Below the pieces are notes generated by a model, which was not told the origin of the DNA, ran no database searches, and saw nothing but the letters and a program-made list of their open reading frames with translations. A DNA stretch of 64,000 nt from Corynebacterium glyciniphilum AJ 3170 (lineage in GTDB: Bacteria > Actinomycetota > Actinomycetes > Mycobacteriales > Mycobacteriaceae): NCBI RefSeq assembly GCF_007673095.1, contig NZ_VDYZ01000006.1:124001-188000 (forward strand), written 5' to 3'. Of this stretch, positions 8,402 through 17,942 are shown one piece after another (within the stretch, counting starts at the first letter, position 1; the number at the start of each line of letters is the position of its first letter). Position numbers and translations under genes: made by a program.

Positions 8402-9592
8402 GTGCACCGTAACTCACTCAAGCTGGGCGACCGGAGCCCGCGCGTCGCCGAAGTTCGCAGCACCCTCGCCCGGCTAGGATTCATTGACGGCTTCACCGGG
8501 GACACCTCGGGGGACGCCGGCCAGCGGTGGACCCCCGAGGATGAGATCTTCGACGCCGACCTGGACATCGCTCTGCGTGCCTTCCAGCAGGGGCGTGGCA
8601 TCATCGCCGACGGACACATCACCGACGGCACGTTACGGGCACTCCGCGAAGCCTCCTACACCCTCGGTGCCCGGGTCCTGTCCCTGCAGCCACCGGGACA
8701 CTTCTTCGTCGGCGACGACGTCGCCGAGCTTCAGGCACAGCTGCACGACCTCGGTTTCTACACGGACCGGGTTGACGGACAGTTCGGCCCGCAGACCCAC
8801 GATGCCGTCCGGAAGTACCAGCTCAACTACGGTCTCACCAACGACGGCACCTGCGGCCCGGTGACGCTCCGGGCCCTGAGCTACCTGGGCCGGCGGATCA
8901 CCGGCGGATCACCTCAGGCGATCCGGGAGAAGGAGCAGATCCGGGCGGCGGGACCGCAGCTCACGGGTAAGCGGATCGTCATCGATCCGGGCCTGGGTGG
9001 GGACGTCGTGGGACGAACGGTGACCGGTCGTTACGGCACCATCACCGAGGAGGAGATCCTCTGGGACCTGGCGACGCGGACCGAGGGTCGTATGATCGCA
9101 GCGGGCATGGAGACGATTCTCTCGCGGCCCCGTAGTGACAACCCGTCCAGTCTGGACCGCGCTGCCCTGGCCAATGCTTTTGGCGCGGATCTGATGATCT
9201 CGCTCCGGGCGGATGTCTATCCGAATGAGCGGGCCAACGGTGCGGCCTCGTTCTATTTCGGTTCGGAGATCGGGTCGTCGTCCCTGACGGGGGAGAAGCT
9301 CTCCGGCTTCATCCAGCGTGAGGTCACCACAAGGACGTCGTTGACGAATTGCCGCAGCCACCGTCGTACCTGGGACCTGCTCCGGATGACGAAGATGCCG
9401 GCCGTTCAGTTCGTCGCCGGCTACCTGACGAATGACGACGATGTCGCCGTACTGACAGATCCGGATGTCCGGGACACCATCGCCGAGGCGCTGGTTGTCG
9501 CAGTGAAACGTCTCTATCTGCTTGACGCTGACACGGCGCCGACGGGCACCTACCGGTTCGCTGACGTGCTCGAAGCCGAGAAGCTGGCGTGA
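8402..9592 (+). CDS. cwlM: CwlM-type amidase-fold protein, probably non-catalytic peptidoglycan regulator
   Basis: 396 residues: two peptidoglycan-binding-1 domains (about 5-80 and 95-165), then an amidase_3 fold from about 188. In active N-acetylmuramoyl-L-alanine amidases zinc is held by His in DPGHGG, Glu, His in SLHAN-type motifs and a later Glu. Here the first site reads DPGLGG (L198), the second ISLRAD (R269), and the C-terminal motif VQFVAGYLTN lacks the usual Glu. Mycobacterial CwlM, at the same chromosomal position, is an essential cytoplasmic activator of MurA rather than an enzyme, and no signal peptide is seen here either. GTG start at 8402 after GAGAGGA. Confidence 0.9.
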   Translation: MHRNSLKLGDRSPRVAEVRSTLARLGFIDGFTGDTSGDAGQRWTPEDEIFDADLDIALRAFQQGRGIIADGHITDGTLRALREASYTLGARVLSLQPPGHFFVGDDVAELQAQLHDLGFYTDRVDGQFGPQTHDAVRKYQLNYGLTNDGTCGPVTLRALSYLGRRITGGSPQAIREKEQIRAAGPQLTGKRIVIDPGLGGDVVGRTVTGRYGTITEEEILWDLATRTEGRMIAAGMETILSRPRSDNPSSLDRAALANAFGADLMISLRADVYPNERANGAASFYFGSEIGSSSLTGEKLSGFIQREVTTRTSLTNCRSHRRTWDLLRMTKMPAVQFVAGYLTNDDDVAVLTDPDVRDTIAEALVVAVKRLYLLDADTAPTGTYRFADVLEAEKLA

Positions 9593-9608
9593 ATCACACC
9601 TGTGTAGT

Positions 9609-10316
9609 TTAGACCCGCTGCCCGCCGAGCACGGTGCTGAGCGGGACCCGGTTGTTCAGCATCTCATGGGCGTCGGACTCGTAGTTGCTGAACAGTGACG
9701 AACCCTCCGCCAGCTTCTTACGGTACCTCGGAAACCGGGGGTGCTTTCCCACGACAGTGAACCCCTGCTGCTCGAGGATGTCCGCGGACAGGATCGGGGC
9801 GGACTCGAGGTCAGAGTCGGGGTGGTCAGGGCGTTCTTCCCACCCGTGGTAGCCCTCCGGGATGTATCCGAGGGGTGTTCCGTCCGCGTCATTACGGCCG
9901 TAGACCTCCACGGCCGCGACTCCACGACGTTCAGCCTCGGTGAGAATGGTGTCTATCAGGCTGTGTTCCAGGTAGAGGCCCATGTAGGGCTGCTCCACGA
10001 AGACGGTCGAGATCTGGATGGCATCTCCGGAGACGGGCCCGGAGGGCATGCCCTCTGAACCGGGGAAATAGGTCGGGGGAGCGAAGAAAGCCGTCGCTGC
10101 CGGGCGCTCTCCACTGCCTTCATCTCCGGTCCCGACGAAAGCGGTGTAACCGCAGGTTCCCCACCGGTAGAGGACGGAGTGGATCCACATCTGCTTGTCG
10201 AACGCCGGATCAGCGCTGCTGACCGCGGGTGCAAGTTCCCAGAAAACATCGTTCCCCGCGGTAGGCGCCACCACATCACCACTGTCGTGTTGCAGTGCGC
10301 TGTACCTGATCTCCAC
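9609..10316 (-). CDS. GNAT-family N-acetyltransferase (conserved origin-region gene)
   Basis: 235 residues with a GNAT-like core: DAIQISTVFVEQPYMGLYLE resembles the acetyl-CoA-binding beta4/alpha3 region, followed by AERRGVAAVEVYGR. The GTG at 10314-10316 was chosen because AAGGAGGA lies 6 nt upstream; the frame extends further but without a ribosome site. It lies convergent to cwlM and follows parB on the same strand. A GNAT gene between cwlM and parB is common in corynebacteria. Substrate unknown. Confidence 0.75.
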   Translation of the reverse strand: MEIRYSALQHDSGDVVAPTAGNDVFWELAPAVSSADPAFDKQMWIHSVLYRWGTCGYTAFVGTGDEGSGERPAATAFFAPPTYFPGSEGMPSGPVSGDAIQISTVFVEQPYMGLYLEHSLIDTILTEAERRGVAAVEVYGRNDADGTPLGYIPEGYHGWEERPDHPDSDLESAPILSADILEQQGFTVVGKHPRFPRYRKKLAEGSSLFSNYESDAHEMLNNRVPLSTVLGGQRV

Positions 10317-10402
10317 CGATTGTCCTCCTTTGTCGGAGGTCGAGTCTACCCGGCCCACGGGGACGTCGCCGGAGGTACAGGGAATCCGACGCACAGCTCA
10401 CA

Positions 10403-10416
10403 GTTTCACGTGAAAC
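10403..10416. promoter_or_regulatory. parS: parS centromere site (perfect palindrome)
   Basis: GTTTCACGTGAAAC, the perfect 14-bp core of the universal parS site, lies just after the parB stop codon. ParB should bind here and spread to organise the origin for segregation. Confidence 0.93.
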
Positions 10417-10428
10417 CGTGGCTGATCA

Positions 10429-11490
10429 CTATTCCCGCGGAAGCTTGAGCAGATCAGTGATCCGCTCGAAGTCATCCTCGTCTCCGAACTCGACGACAAT
10501 CTTCCCCTTCTTTGCACCCATCTGCACGGTAACACGGGTATCAAGTGCGTCAGCTGCAGACGTCGCCCACTGTGTGACCGATTCCGGCTGCTCACGCGGC
10601 GCACGCGATTTCCGCGGAGTCTGCTCGTCACCACGGTTGATGAGCACAACAGCCTCTTCAGTTGCCCGCACACTGAGACCTTCGGCGATGATGCGTTCAG
10701 CCAACTGATCCTGAGCTTCAGGGCCAGCCTTCACCCCCAGGAGAGCACGCGCATGTCCGGCACTCAAGACGCTTGCGGCGACCTTCCGCTGAGCACCCAC
10801 CGGGAGCTGGAGGAGCCTGATCATATTCGTGATCAGTGGCCGTGACCGACCGAGACGCCGGGCGAGCTCAGCCTGAGTGACGTCGAACTCTTCCAGGAGC
10901 TGCTGGTATGCGCTGGCTTCTTCCAGAGGGTTGAGCTGCACGCGGTGGATGTTCTCCAGGAGGGCATCCCGGAGCATGTCCTGGTCGTCAGTTTCCCGGA
11001 CAATAGCCGGGATGGTCTCGAGCCCGGCGAGCTTGGAGGCACGCAGGCGCCGCTCACCCATGATCAACTCATAGGCGGAGTCCCCGGAAGGACGAACGAC
11101 GACGGGCTGGAGAAGACCGAACTCCTTGATCGAATGAACCAGCTCATTGAGCGGTTCTTCTTCAAAGGTCTCCCGCGGGTTCTTCCGGTTGCGGCGAATT
11201 GACCCGAGTGGAAGCTCCCGGTAGGTTGCTCCGATGCTCTCTTCCTGCACACCGGTAGATTCTGCGGCCTCGGCGCTGTCAGTGCGGTCAGTGCGGTCAG
11301 TGCGCCCCTCGGAAGTAACGTCACTGTGACGCTGGCCGGCGGGGCCGAGAATCACGTCCGCGGCCCCGGCACCCAACCTCGGCTTCGACGGGCTGGTCGG
11401 AATGAGGGCTGCGAGTCCCCGACCGAGACCACCACGCTGAGTCTCTGTCTGAGGAAGCTGGGGGAGGGTCGGCTTGTTTTTCTCTGACAT
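10429..11490 (-). CDS. parB: Chromosome-partitioning protein ParB
   Basis: CTP-dependent parS-binding clamp, 353 residues. A disordered N-terminus of about 80 residues holds the ParA-stimulating basic patch. The ParB N-terminal domain then shows [20 protein letters not shown] and [20 protein letters not shown], followed by the HTH ([20 protein letters not shown]) and a C-terminal dimerisation region. [12 protein letters not shown] low-complexity stretch, made by a short tandem repeat near 11280-11310, sits in the linker. Its ATG overlaps the end of parA by 1 bp, so the two are translationally coupled. Confidence 0.97.
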   Translation of the reverse strand: MSEKNKPTLPQLPQTETQRGGLGRGLAALIPTSPSKPRLGAGAADVILGPAGQRHSDVTSEGRTDRTDRTDSAEAAESTGVQEESIGATYRELPLGSIRRNRKNPRETFEEEPLNELVHSIKEFGLLQPVVVRPSGDSAYELIMGERRLRASKLAGLETIPAIVRETDDQDMLRDALLENIHRVQLNPLEEASAYQQLLEEFDVTQAELARRLGRSRPLITNMIRLLQLPVGAQRKVAASVLSAGHARALLGVKAGPEAQDQLAERIIAEGLSVRATEEAVVLINRGDEQTPRKSRAPREQPESVTQWATSAADALDTRVTVQMGAKKGKIVVEFGDEDDFERITDLLKLPRE

Positions 11491-12431
11491 CAGTTGCTGC
11501 TTCCTGTCCTCAGTTCAGGCGCCACGCCGATTGGGGCGGTTTCGGGCAGTGGAAGGTAGTCGCCGCGTTCCGCGAACTCGACGGCGGCATCAAAGTAGGC
11601 AAGGGCACCCCGGGAACCGGCATCATACTGGAGCACGGTCTTGCCGTAGCCCGGTGCCTCTGACACCTTGACGCTGCGAGGTATCTGGTTCTCGAGGACT
11701 GCACTACCGAAGTGATTCCGCACCTCGCTGGCAACCTGCTCTGAAAGCTTCGTCCTCGCGTCGTACATGGTGAGCAGAACAGAGGACACGTGCAGTTCCG
11801 GGTTCAGATGCTCGCGGATCATCGAAATATTGTTGAGGAGCTGACCGACACCCTCCAGCGCGTAGTACTCGCACTGGATCGGGATCAGGACCTCAGTCGC
11901 TGTATTCATCGCGTTGATGGTCAGGAGTCCGAGCGATGGCGGGCAGTCGATGAAGACATAGTCATAACCTTCGCGCTCCAGGTAAGCCGGACTGAGCGCA
12001 TCGCACAGTCGGTACTCACGCCGGACCATGGACACGAGTTCGATCTCAGCACCGGCAAGGTCAATCGTCGCAGGAATGCAGAACAGGTTCTCATTCTCCG
12101 GATTAACCTGGATGACCTCCGCCGGCGACTTCTCGCCGATAAGCAACTCATAACTCGACGGAGTGCCCATCCGGTGCTCTGCCCCGCACGCAGTGGATGA
12201 GTTCCCCTGGGGATCGAGGTCGACGACAAGCACCTTCAACCCGTGGAGTGCCAACGCCCACGCCAGGTTCACCGCGGATGTCGTCTTACCGACGCCGCCC
12301 TTCTGGTTGGCGATCGTGATCCTCCGTGTGCGCGGTGGGCGGGAGAGAGTAAGACGCTCCGGATTCTGGATACGGGCAGCACGCCGCGCAGCGTCGGCGA
12401 TAGGGGTGTCATCCCACTCGGGAGGAATCAT
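11490..12431 (-). CDS. parA: Chromosome-partitioning ATPase ParA
   Basis: Deviant-Walker ATPase that moves ParB-parS complexes toward the poles; in corynebacteria it also contributes to polar growth. 313 residues, with [14 protein letters not shown] at 44-57 (signature lysine K44), [16 protein letters not shown] and [19 protein letters not shown]. The N-terminal 35 residues before the P-loop are an actinobacterial feature. Transcribed with parB from the short region at 12432-12592, which itself holds two parS sites. Confidence 0.97.
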   Translation of the reverse strand: MIPPEWDDTPIADAARRAARIQNPERLTLSRPPRTRRITIANQKGGVGKTTSAVNLAWALALHGLKVLVVDLDPQGNSSTACGAEHRMGTPSSYELLIGEKSPAEVIQVNPENENLFCIPATIDLAGAEIELVSMVRREYRLCDALSPAYLEREGYDYVFIDCPPSLGLLTINAMNTATEVLIPIQCEYYALEGVGQLLNNISMIREHLNPELHVSSVLLTMYDARTKLSEQVASEVRNHFGSAVLENQIPRSVKVSEAPGYGKTVLQYDAGSRGALAYFDAAVEFAERGDYLPLPETAPIGVAPELRTGSSN

Positions 12432-12474
12432 GAACGTCCTTTGCGTGACTGAGTGTGTGGTGCAGCATCACCGT

Positions 12475-12488
12475 GTTTCACGTGAAAC
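12475..12488. promoter_or_regulatory. parS: parS centromere site (perfect palindrome)
   Basis: GTTTCACGTGAAAC, 44 bp upstream of the parA start codon. Its position in the parAB promoter suggests ParB spreading could also repress the operon. Confidence 0.95.
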
Positions 12489-12551
12489 GCGGGGTGTACC
12501 GAGCGCCCTTCATCGATAGCCTAGTCCCCGTGTGCGTGCCGAACAACGCGA

Positions 12552-12565
12552 GTTTCACGTGAAAC
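12552..12565. promoter_or_regulatory. parS: parS centromere site (perfect palindrome)
   Basis: A second GTTTCACGTGAAAC, 77 bp from the previous one, in the 161-bp gap between parA and rsmG. Confidence 0.95.
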
Positions 12566-12592
12566 GGTCAACCAGAATTACATCGTCGTCAT

Positions 12593-13261
12593 TCAGCGTA
12601 GGCGCTCGACGTCCACCACGAAAGTAGGCTGCGCCAGGACGCCCGCACCGACCTCCAGTACCGCTCCGGACGAACCGCCCGCCCGGGTGAGTTCCCGTGC
12701 GTCACGTGCCAGTTCTTCTCCCACCGACGAGCCTTTCAGCGCCTTCACGTGCCCGCCGACACGCGCGAGGGGAAGAGACCACCCCATGAGCCGGCCGACC
12801 GGGGCAACCGCACGCGACGTCACCACATCTGCACCTCCGACGGCCTTGGCGATCTCGTTCTCCTCTGCCCGTCCGCGAAAGACCTCGACATTCTCAAGAG
12901 CCAGGTCGGCGACAACCTCTTTCAAGAACGTCACACGGCGCAACAGAGGCTCGACGAGCTGGACCCGTAGATCGGGCCGGGCGATCGCCAGGGGAATGCC
13001 GGGGAGACCTGCACCAGAACCGATGTCCACGACACGGGCGCCCTCCTCGATGACTTCACCGAGAACGGCACTGTTCAGGATGTGCCGCTCCCACAGGCGG
13101 TCGACCTCGCGGGGGCCGATAAGACCGCGGACCACGCCCGCATCGCGTAGCCACGCGGCATAGCGCGACACAAGGGCCGTACGGTCCCCGAAGACCGCCT
13201 CAGCCTCTGGGGGAGGGGAGGGGACGTCCTGGGGCGGGAGGTGCTCTTCTGACTGGCTCAC
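12593..13261 (-). CDS. rsmG: 16S rRNA (guanine-N7)-methyltransferase RsmG (GidB)
   Basis: Methylates a guanine in the 530 loop of 16S rRNA, using SAM; 222 residues. Motif I is [20 protein letters not shown] (about 75-94); also seen are [11 protein letters not shown] and the [13 protein letters not shown] motif. The GTG at 13259-13261 (VSQSEEH) gives the usual family length; upstream sequence in frame is low complexity. Loss of this enzyme typically gives low-level streptomycin resistance. It follows yidC on the same strand but a terminator separates them. Confidence 0.95.
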   Translation of the reverse strand: MSQSEEHLPPQDVPSPPPEAEAVFGDRTALVSRYAAWLRDAGVVRGLIGPREVDRLWERHILNSAVLGEVIEEGARVVDIGSGAGLPGIPLAIARPDLRVQLVEPLLRRVTFLKEVVADLALENVEVFRGRAEENEIAKAVGGADVVTSRAVAPVGRLMGWSLPLARVGGHVKALKGSSVGEELARDARELTRAGGSSGAVLEVGAGVLAQPTFVVDVERLR

Positions 13262-13300
13262 GCTCCCAGTGTAGCGAGGACCCGACCGTGAAAATACAGA

Positions 13301-13332
13301 AGACCCCGGTCCCTCTGGAGGGAACGGGGTCT
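13301..13332 (-). terminator. Rho-independent terminator after yidC
   Basis: AGACCCCGGTCCCT pairs with AGGGAACGGGGTCT (one G-U) around a short loop. Read on the minus strand it begins 18 bp after the yidC stop and is followed by TCTGTATTTT. It ends the rpmH-rnpA-yidD-yidC transcript. Confidence 0.85.
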
Positions 13333-13349
13333 GCGCGGTGAGCGGGGGA

Positions 13350-14324
13350 TTACTTGCCGTCACCCTTCTTCGGTTTCTTGGGCTTGGCACCCGGCTTCGG
13401 TGCGGTGGAGCGCTTGGCCTCGATCTTGGCCGCCTTCTCCTCCTCTTCCTCACGGTCCATCTTCCGGAAGACCAGGTGCTGCTGGACGTACATCCACGAG
13501 GTATTCGCACACATGTACACGGCCAGACCAACCTGCCAGAGGAAACCGCCGGCGAACATCATCACCGGCATGACCCAGAGCATGAGCTTCTGCATCATCA
13601 TCATCTGGTTCTGCATCATGTCGTCCTGCGCCGTCGCGTTCTTCTTCTTCGGCTGCGCAGCCTGACGCTTCTTCTGACGGTCCATCGACATGCGCGCATT
13701 GAAGTGCATGAGCACCGACGCAATGAGCATCAGCGGCAGGACGATGATGACGATATTCCACTGCTGGAAGTCAACGGAGCCGTCAGCAGCGAAAGCCCGG
13801 TACGAATCCTTGTCCATCGTGATGAACGCAGACAACGGCGTACCGAACAAGCGCGCGTCCAGGAACGACTGCACCTCGTCCACACCGAAGAAGTAGTTCG
13901 GCGTGTTCCGTGTCTCCTCGATCGACATCCCCAGCTGTCCGGTGCCGGTACCGGTGCGGTTGAACGACCGCAGCACGTGGAACAGACCCAGGAAGATCGG
14001 AATCTGGATCAACATCGGGAGGCAGCTGGCCAGCGGATTGACCCCCATCTCCTTCTGGAGTTTGCGCATCTCCATGGCCTGGGTCTGCTGATCCTTGGCG
14101 TACTTCTTCCGGATCTCCTGCATCCGGGGCTGCATCTCCTGCATCTTCCTACTGGAGCGCAGCTGCTTGATCGTGGGGCGGACGAGGAGGCCTCGGATCG
14201 TAACGACGAGGAAGATGATCGCCAGAGCCCAGGAGAGACCGGAATCAGGGCCCAGCACAAAGCCGAAGACTTTGTGCCAGAACCACAACACCGCCGAGAT
14301 GGGGTAGTAGATGAAGTCAAACAC
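13350..14324 (-). CDS. yidC: Membrane protein insertase YidC
   Basis: Inserts and folds inner-membrane proteins, alone or with SecYEG; 324 residues. Membrane segments lie near 10-50 (ending [12 protein letters not shown]), 98-118 ([20 protein letters not shown]), 190-210 and 240-280. The cytoplasmic loop with [18 protein letters not shown] and the hydrophilic-groove Arg in TM1 (TIRGLLVRP) are typical. The Lys-rich tail ([11 protein letters not shown]) probably contacts the ribosome. No periplasmic P1 domain, as expected for the Gram-positive type. Confidence 0.97.
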   Translation of the reverse strand: MFDFIYYPISAVLWFWHKVFGFVLGPDSGLSWALAIIFLVVTIRGLLVRPTIKQLRSSRKMQEMQPRMQEIRKKYAKDQQTQAMEMRKLQKEMGVNPLASCLPMLIQIPIFLGLFHVLRSFNRTGTGTGQLGMSIEETRNTPNYFFGVDEVQSFLDARLFGTPLSAFITMDKDSYRAFAADGSVDFQQWNIVIIVLPLMLIASVLMHFNARMSMDRQKKRQAAQPKKKNATAQDDMMQNQMMMMQKLMLWVMPVMMFAGGFLWQVGLAVYMCANTSWMYVQQHLVFRKMDREEEEEKAAKIEAKRSTAPKPGAKPKKPKKGDGK

Positions 14325-14357
14325 TGCTGGAGCAATCTCCTTGTTGTTGGTGGACGG

Positions 14358-14651
14358 TCATCTGCGCGTCCGACGCCGGACCGGGGGAACCGGATCCCAG
14401 CCGCCGGGATGCCAGGGACCGCATTTGGCGAGGCGAGCAACGCTGAGGAGAAAACCTCTCACCACGCCATGACGAGAAAAGGCTATCAGGGAGTACGCGC
14501 TGCACGACGGCTCAAAACGGCAGGACGGTCCTAGTTTAAGGGGTGAAAGATGGTTCTGGTAACCAAGAACCACGCGCCGCAAGGCCCGCGCCCTCCCGCG
14601 CGACACGTCCCACGGGTCAGGCGGTGAGCCGACGGAGCGCTCGTCGCACAT
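14358..14651 (-). CDS. yidD: Membrane protein insertion efficiency factor YidD
   Basis: Small protein that assists YidC. The family core is complete: VLGYQNHLSPLKLGPSCRFE, PSCSAYSLIAFSRHG and CGPWHPGGWDPVP, with the three conserved cysteines. The ATG at 14649-14651 gives 97 residues and overlaps rnpA by 35 bp; a GTG at 14604-14606 after the rnpA stop would give 82 residues, closer to the usual N-terminus. Start uncertain, identity secure. Confidence 0.88.
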   Translation of the reverse strand: MCDERSVGSPPDPWDVSRGRARALRRVVLGYQNHLSPLKLGPSCRFEPSCSAYSLIAFSRHGVVRGFLLSVARLAKCGPWHPGGWDPVPPVRRRTRR

Positions 14652-14967
14652 CAGATTCCAACTCTGCTGAGGTCGCCGCTGCAGACGCGGGCAGAGCCCG
14701 GATCACCAGACTGTGCCACGGTTGAAGGGGGAACTCTTCAAGAAGAGCAGCAGTGACGTGACGCAGTCTCCGAGACACGGCATGCCGCGTGACGGCGTTC
14801 CCCACCGCCTTGGACACCACCAACCCCATCCGAGGCCCCCCGGAGACGACGGTGTCCGTCCTTTCATGCACATACACCACCACCGTGCGAGCCCCCTTCT
14901 TACGTCCTCTACGGACTGTCTCACTGAACAGTGAGGAAGACCGGAGTCGGTGTTCCGGGGCAAGCAC
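14617..14967 (-). CDS. rnpA: Ribonuclease P protein component
   Basis: Protein cofactor of RNase P for tRNA 5' maturation, 116 residues. The family signature RxxxRRLRH appears in VGNAVTRHAVSRRLRHVTAA, and the central MGLVVSKAVGNAV is typical. GTG start at 14965-14967, only 23 bp from the end of rpmH. Standard rpmH-rnpA pairing. Confidence 0.95.
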   Translation of the reverse strand: MLAPEHRLRSSSLFSETVRRGRKKGARTVVVYVHERTDTVVSGGPRMGLVVSKAVGNAVTRHAVSRRLRHVTAALLEEFPLQPWHSLVIRALPASAAATSAELESDVRRALRRLTA

Positions 14968-14990
14968 GGTGGTGGTGTGGGCGGGACGCG

Positions 14991-15134
14991 TTACGCGGTA
15001 ACGCTGTCGCGGCCCTTACGGCGACGGGCCGACACGATGGCGCGTCCGGCGCGGGTGCTCATACGTGCGCGGAAGCCGTGCTTGCGCGAACGACGACGGT
15101 TGTTGGGCTGGAAAGTACGCTTGCCCTTGGCCAC
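14991..15134 (-). CDS. rpmH: 50S ribosomal protein L34
   Basis: 47 residues, highly basic: [20 protein letters not shown] then [20 protein letters not shown], an unmistakable L34. GTG start at 15132-15134 with AAGGAG upstream. First gene of the rpmH-rnpA-yidD-yidC operon, divergent from dnaA. Confidence 0.97.
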   Translation of the reverse strand: MAKGKRTFQPNNRRRSRKHGFRARMSTRAGRAIVSARRRKGRDSVTA

Positions 15135-15169
15135 GGTACTCACTCCTTATGTTGTTCAACGCCGCGGCC

Positions 15170-15207
15170 GACCGGTACCGGGCCGCCCTACAGCGGACCG
15201 GTACCGG
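15170..15207. repeat. Duplicated 12-bp palindromic element in the rpmH leader
   Basis: GACCGGTACCGG occurs at 15170-15181 and again at 15196-15207. Each copy contains the perfect palindrome CCGGTACCGG, so the two copies can also pair with each other into a stem of about 12 bp in the rpmH transcript leader. Role unknown: operator pair or leader structure. Confidence 0.55.
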
Positions 15208-15482
15208 CCCATCCACCGCGACTGCGGTCAGGTGGGTCGGAAGACCGGACAGGATCAGCAGATCCCGGGCCATCCATCCGTTCTATGACGGGGGTGAGAG
15301 TCAGAGACCGCAGAAAAGCGATTCAGTGACACTCGAAGACAATGACGAGCCTACGTGGTCACACCGGCAAATCAAAATCCCGGCCTATGACAGGTGTGTC
15401 ATTCACCGCGCGGTCCGCTGCAGGTCATCCTCGGAAACAGTCGACTACGCACAGATGACGCGCCGGCGCAAGACACACATGG

Positions 15483-15738
15483 TTATCCACAACTGAACTG
15501 CCTGGTCACCAGAAAAAGACCCAGTTCACGACGATCCCCTGTGGACAACTCTATCCACCCCCGAACCCTCAACTTCAGATTTACCCATCATTTGTACTGG
15601 TCAGAACATTATTCGCCACGATGTTGGGGTTGTCCACAGACCTGCAGTACCCTGTTGACAACTAGCACGATGAAGTTATCCACAGGTGTGGACAGCGCTG
15701 TGGATACGCAGGCCAACGATGATGAGACGTTGTGCACA
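15483..15738. promoter_or_regulatory. DnaA-box cluster upstream of dnaA
   Basis: The 677-bp rpmH-dnaA gap holds no gene. It contains TTATCCACA at 15483-15491 and 15676-15684, TTGTCCACA at 15630-15638 and inverted at 15540-15548, plus near-matches TGTGGATAC (15699-15707) and TTGTGCACA (15730-15738). The cluster should autoregulate dnaA and may form one half of the origin. The stretch around 15560-15620 is the most AT-rich part. Confidence 0.8.
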
Positions 15739-15811
15739 TGGACGTCAGATTCCTGCGAATGAACTTCATGCGTCCTGCTGTCCCTGACCCACCCGCCGAA
15801 AGGTACCCGCT

Positions 15812-17305
15812 ATGCCCGATGCTGTGGACTTCAAGGAAGTCTGGGCTTCACTCCTCGACAGGTGGATCAACGCCGATGAAGACTCAGCGGAGTTCCCCCG
15901 CCTGAGCTCCCGTTCGAGAAGCCTGCTCCGGCAGCTCACGCCGGTGATCGTCGTCGACCGCATCGCTGTCCTGAAAGCCCCCTCGAAATGGGCGAGGACG
16001 GAAACCGAGAACAACCTGTCCGGGCTGATCTGCGACGTACTGGAAGAGGAGCTGGGGTACTCGGTGGCACTCTCACTCAGCGTCGATGAGTCGGCTCCCG
16101 AGGTAGAGACCCCGCCGGCGCCACAGCCTGAACCGGTTCCCGAGGTCACTCCGGACCGCCAACGCCAGCACTGGGAGGATCTCACCGGCGCCGCCTACCA
16201 GCACCGTCCCACGACGCCGGCCAGGAACGAGCCCGCCACCGAGCCGAGGAAGAACCAGGGCGAGGACACGGAGAACCGGCTCAACCCCCAGTACACCTTC
16301 GACACCTTCGTCACCGGCTCGTCCAACCAGTTCGCCAACGCCGCCTGCCGCGCTGTTGCGGAGAAGCCCGCCTACGCCTACAACCCTCTGTTCATATGGG
16401 GGGAGTCCGGCCTCGGAAAAACCCATCTGCTCCATGCGATCGGCCACTACGCCCGCGAACTCAGGCAGGGGATGAAGGTCCGGTACATCTCCAGTGAGGA
16501 GATGACCAATGAGTTCGTCAATGCTCTCCGGGACGGGCGGGGCGAGCAGTTCAAGCGCCACTACCGGAACCTTGACATGCTGATCGTCGACGACATCCAG
16601 TTCCTGCAGGGTAAGGAAAGTACGCAGGAGGAGTTCTTCCACACCTTCAACGCGCTGCAGCAGAACCACCGCCAGATCGTCCTGTCTTCCGACCGTCCCC
16701 CGAAACAGCTGACGACGCTGGAGGACCGCCTACGTACCCGCTTCGAGGGTGGCCTGATCACCGACGTACAGACACCTGACCTGGAGACCCGCATGGCGAT
16801 TCTCTCCAAGAAGGCTCAGATGGAGGGGACGTATCTGCCGGATGACGTCCTCGAACTCATTGCGGGGCGCTACGAGACCTCGATCCGCGAACTCGAGGGG
16901 GCGATGATCCGGGTCACCGCCTACTGCTCGCTCAGCAAGGAACCCGTCACCCGACAGGCAGCGGAGATCGCACTCCGCGACATCATGCCGGACCCCAAGG
17001 ACGTGGAGATCACCCCCCAGATCATCATCGACGTCATCACCGGCTACTTCGATGTCACCGTCGAGGAGATGGTGGGGAAGGGGAAGGTCCGCAGACTGGT
17101 GACGGCACGCCAGTTCGCGATGTACCTCTGCCGTGAGCTCACCGAGCTTTCCCTGCCCCAGATCGGCAAGGTCTTCGGCGGACGCGACCACACCACGGCA
17201 ATGTACGCGGAGCGCAAGATCCGGAAGTCGATCCAGGAAGACCGCAAGACCTTCCAGCAGATCCAGGAGCTGACACAGCGCATCAAGTCCCGCGCGCGCC
17301 AGTAG
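15812..17305 (+). CDS. dnaA: Chromosomal replication initiator DnaA
   Basis: AAA+ initiator that binds DnaA boxes and melts oriC; 497 residues. Domain I is at 1-95, a Pro/Glu-rich domain II linker follows at about 95-160, then the ATPase with GESGLGKTHLLHAIGH (Walker A 197-204) and MLIVDDIQFLQGKE (Walker B). Domain IV is C-terminal, with VTARQFAMYLCRELTELSLP and the DnaA signature FGGRDHTTAMYAERKI. ATG at 15812 with AAAGG upstream. DnaA-box clusters lie on both sides. Confidence 0.98.
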   Translation: MPDAVDFKEVWASLLDRWINADEDSAEFPRLSSRSRSLLRQLTPVIVVDRIAVLKAPSKWARTETENNLSGLICDVLEEELGYSVALSLSVDESAPEVETPPAPQPEPVPEVTPDRQRQHWEDLTGAAYQHRPTTPARNEPATEPRKNQGEDTENRLNPQYTFDTFVTGSSNQFANAACRAVAEKPAYAYNPLFIWGESGLGKTHLLHAIGHYARELRQGMKVRYISSEEMTNEFVNALRDGRGEQFKRHYRNLDMLIVDDIQFLQGKESTQEEFFHTFNALQQNHRQIVLSSDRPPKQLTTLEDRLRTRFEGGLITDVQTPDLETRMAILSKKAQMEGTYLPDDVLELIAGRYETSIRELEGAMIRVTAYCSLSKEPVTRQAAEIALRDIMPDPKDVEITPQIIIDVITGYFDVTVEEMVGKGKVRRLVTARQFAMYLCRELTELSLPQIGKVFGGRDHTTAMYAERKIRKSIQEDRKTFQQIQELTQRIKSRARQ

Positions 17306-17942
17306 TGCACAACTCTGCGACCCTCGGACCTCGTGGATCACCGGGTTGTGCACAGTTTCCACAACCTTGTCCACAACCGTGTAATTACAGACTTGTCATT
17401 CAGTGACCTTCACCACATTCCGGGATCACCGCAGGACTTTCCGAGCACCACCACCTGCGGTTTCAGCCAACCGAACCCCACCTGTGGATGAATTACACTC
17501 TTGTGGTTCTGCAGGTCGCAGCTCCGTGGTGTGGTTCGATCCGCAAGGAAAGCCCAGGTCACTCCTGTGGATAACTCGCCACCGGACGGGGAGCGACGGT
17601 GCAGCAGCTGGGGACAACTCACAGGGCCTGAAAGTTATCCACAACCCCCCACAGTTATCCACAGATTCATCCACCGGGTGTGAACAACTTACAAGAACGT
17701 AATCCAGGCGCGCCACCAGCAGACCGAGGCCTCCGCCGGCATTCATCCACAGTCTGCACAACCCCTACTGCTTCTACCGGATCTATCCATGGAGAATTCA
17801 AAGAAGAAATAACCGGTGTGCACAACTCGTGCGGCCCACACGGGCAAGCGGGTTCCGTCGGAGACGGAGCCGGTACCGTGACGAACCCGTGTCAGCTAGG
17901 GTTACGAGCAGAATCACGAACATCATCGAAAGGACCTCAGGC
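17306..17942. other. oriC: Putative origin of replication oriC (dnaA-dnaN intergenic region)
   Basis: 637 bp without a gene. DnaA boxes: TTGTCCACA 17367-17375, inverted TTATCCACA 17566-17574, TTATCCACA 17635-17643 and 17655-17663 (exactly 20 bp apart), with near-matches at 17346-17354, 17483-17491 and 17743-17751. This is the standard oriC position in actinobacteria. The AT-rich stretch near 17795-17812 (GAATTCAAAGAAGAAAT) could be the unwinding element. Boundaries are only approximate. Confidence 0.88.

Noticed and set aside
11260..11310. Short tandem repeat (CAGTGCGGT units) considered as a CRISPR or mobile trace
   Set aside because: Only about three 9-bp units, in frame within parB, encoding TDR repeats in a disordered linker; a simple slippage repeat.
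14950..15760. Several 100-140 codon plus-strand frames between rpmH and dnaA
   Set aside because: They overlap rpmH, DnaA boxes and the dnaA promoter, change frame without motifs, and lack start signals.
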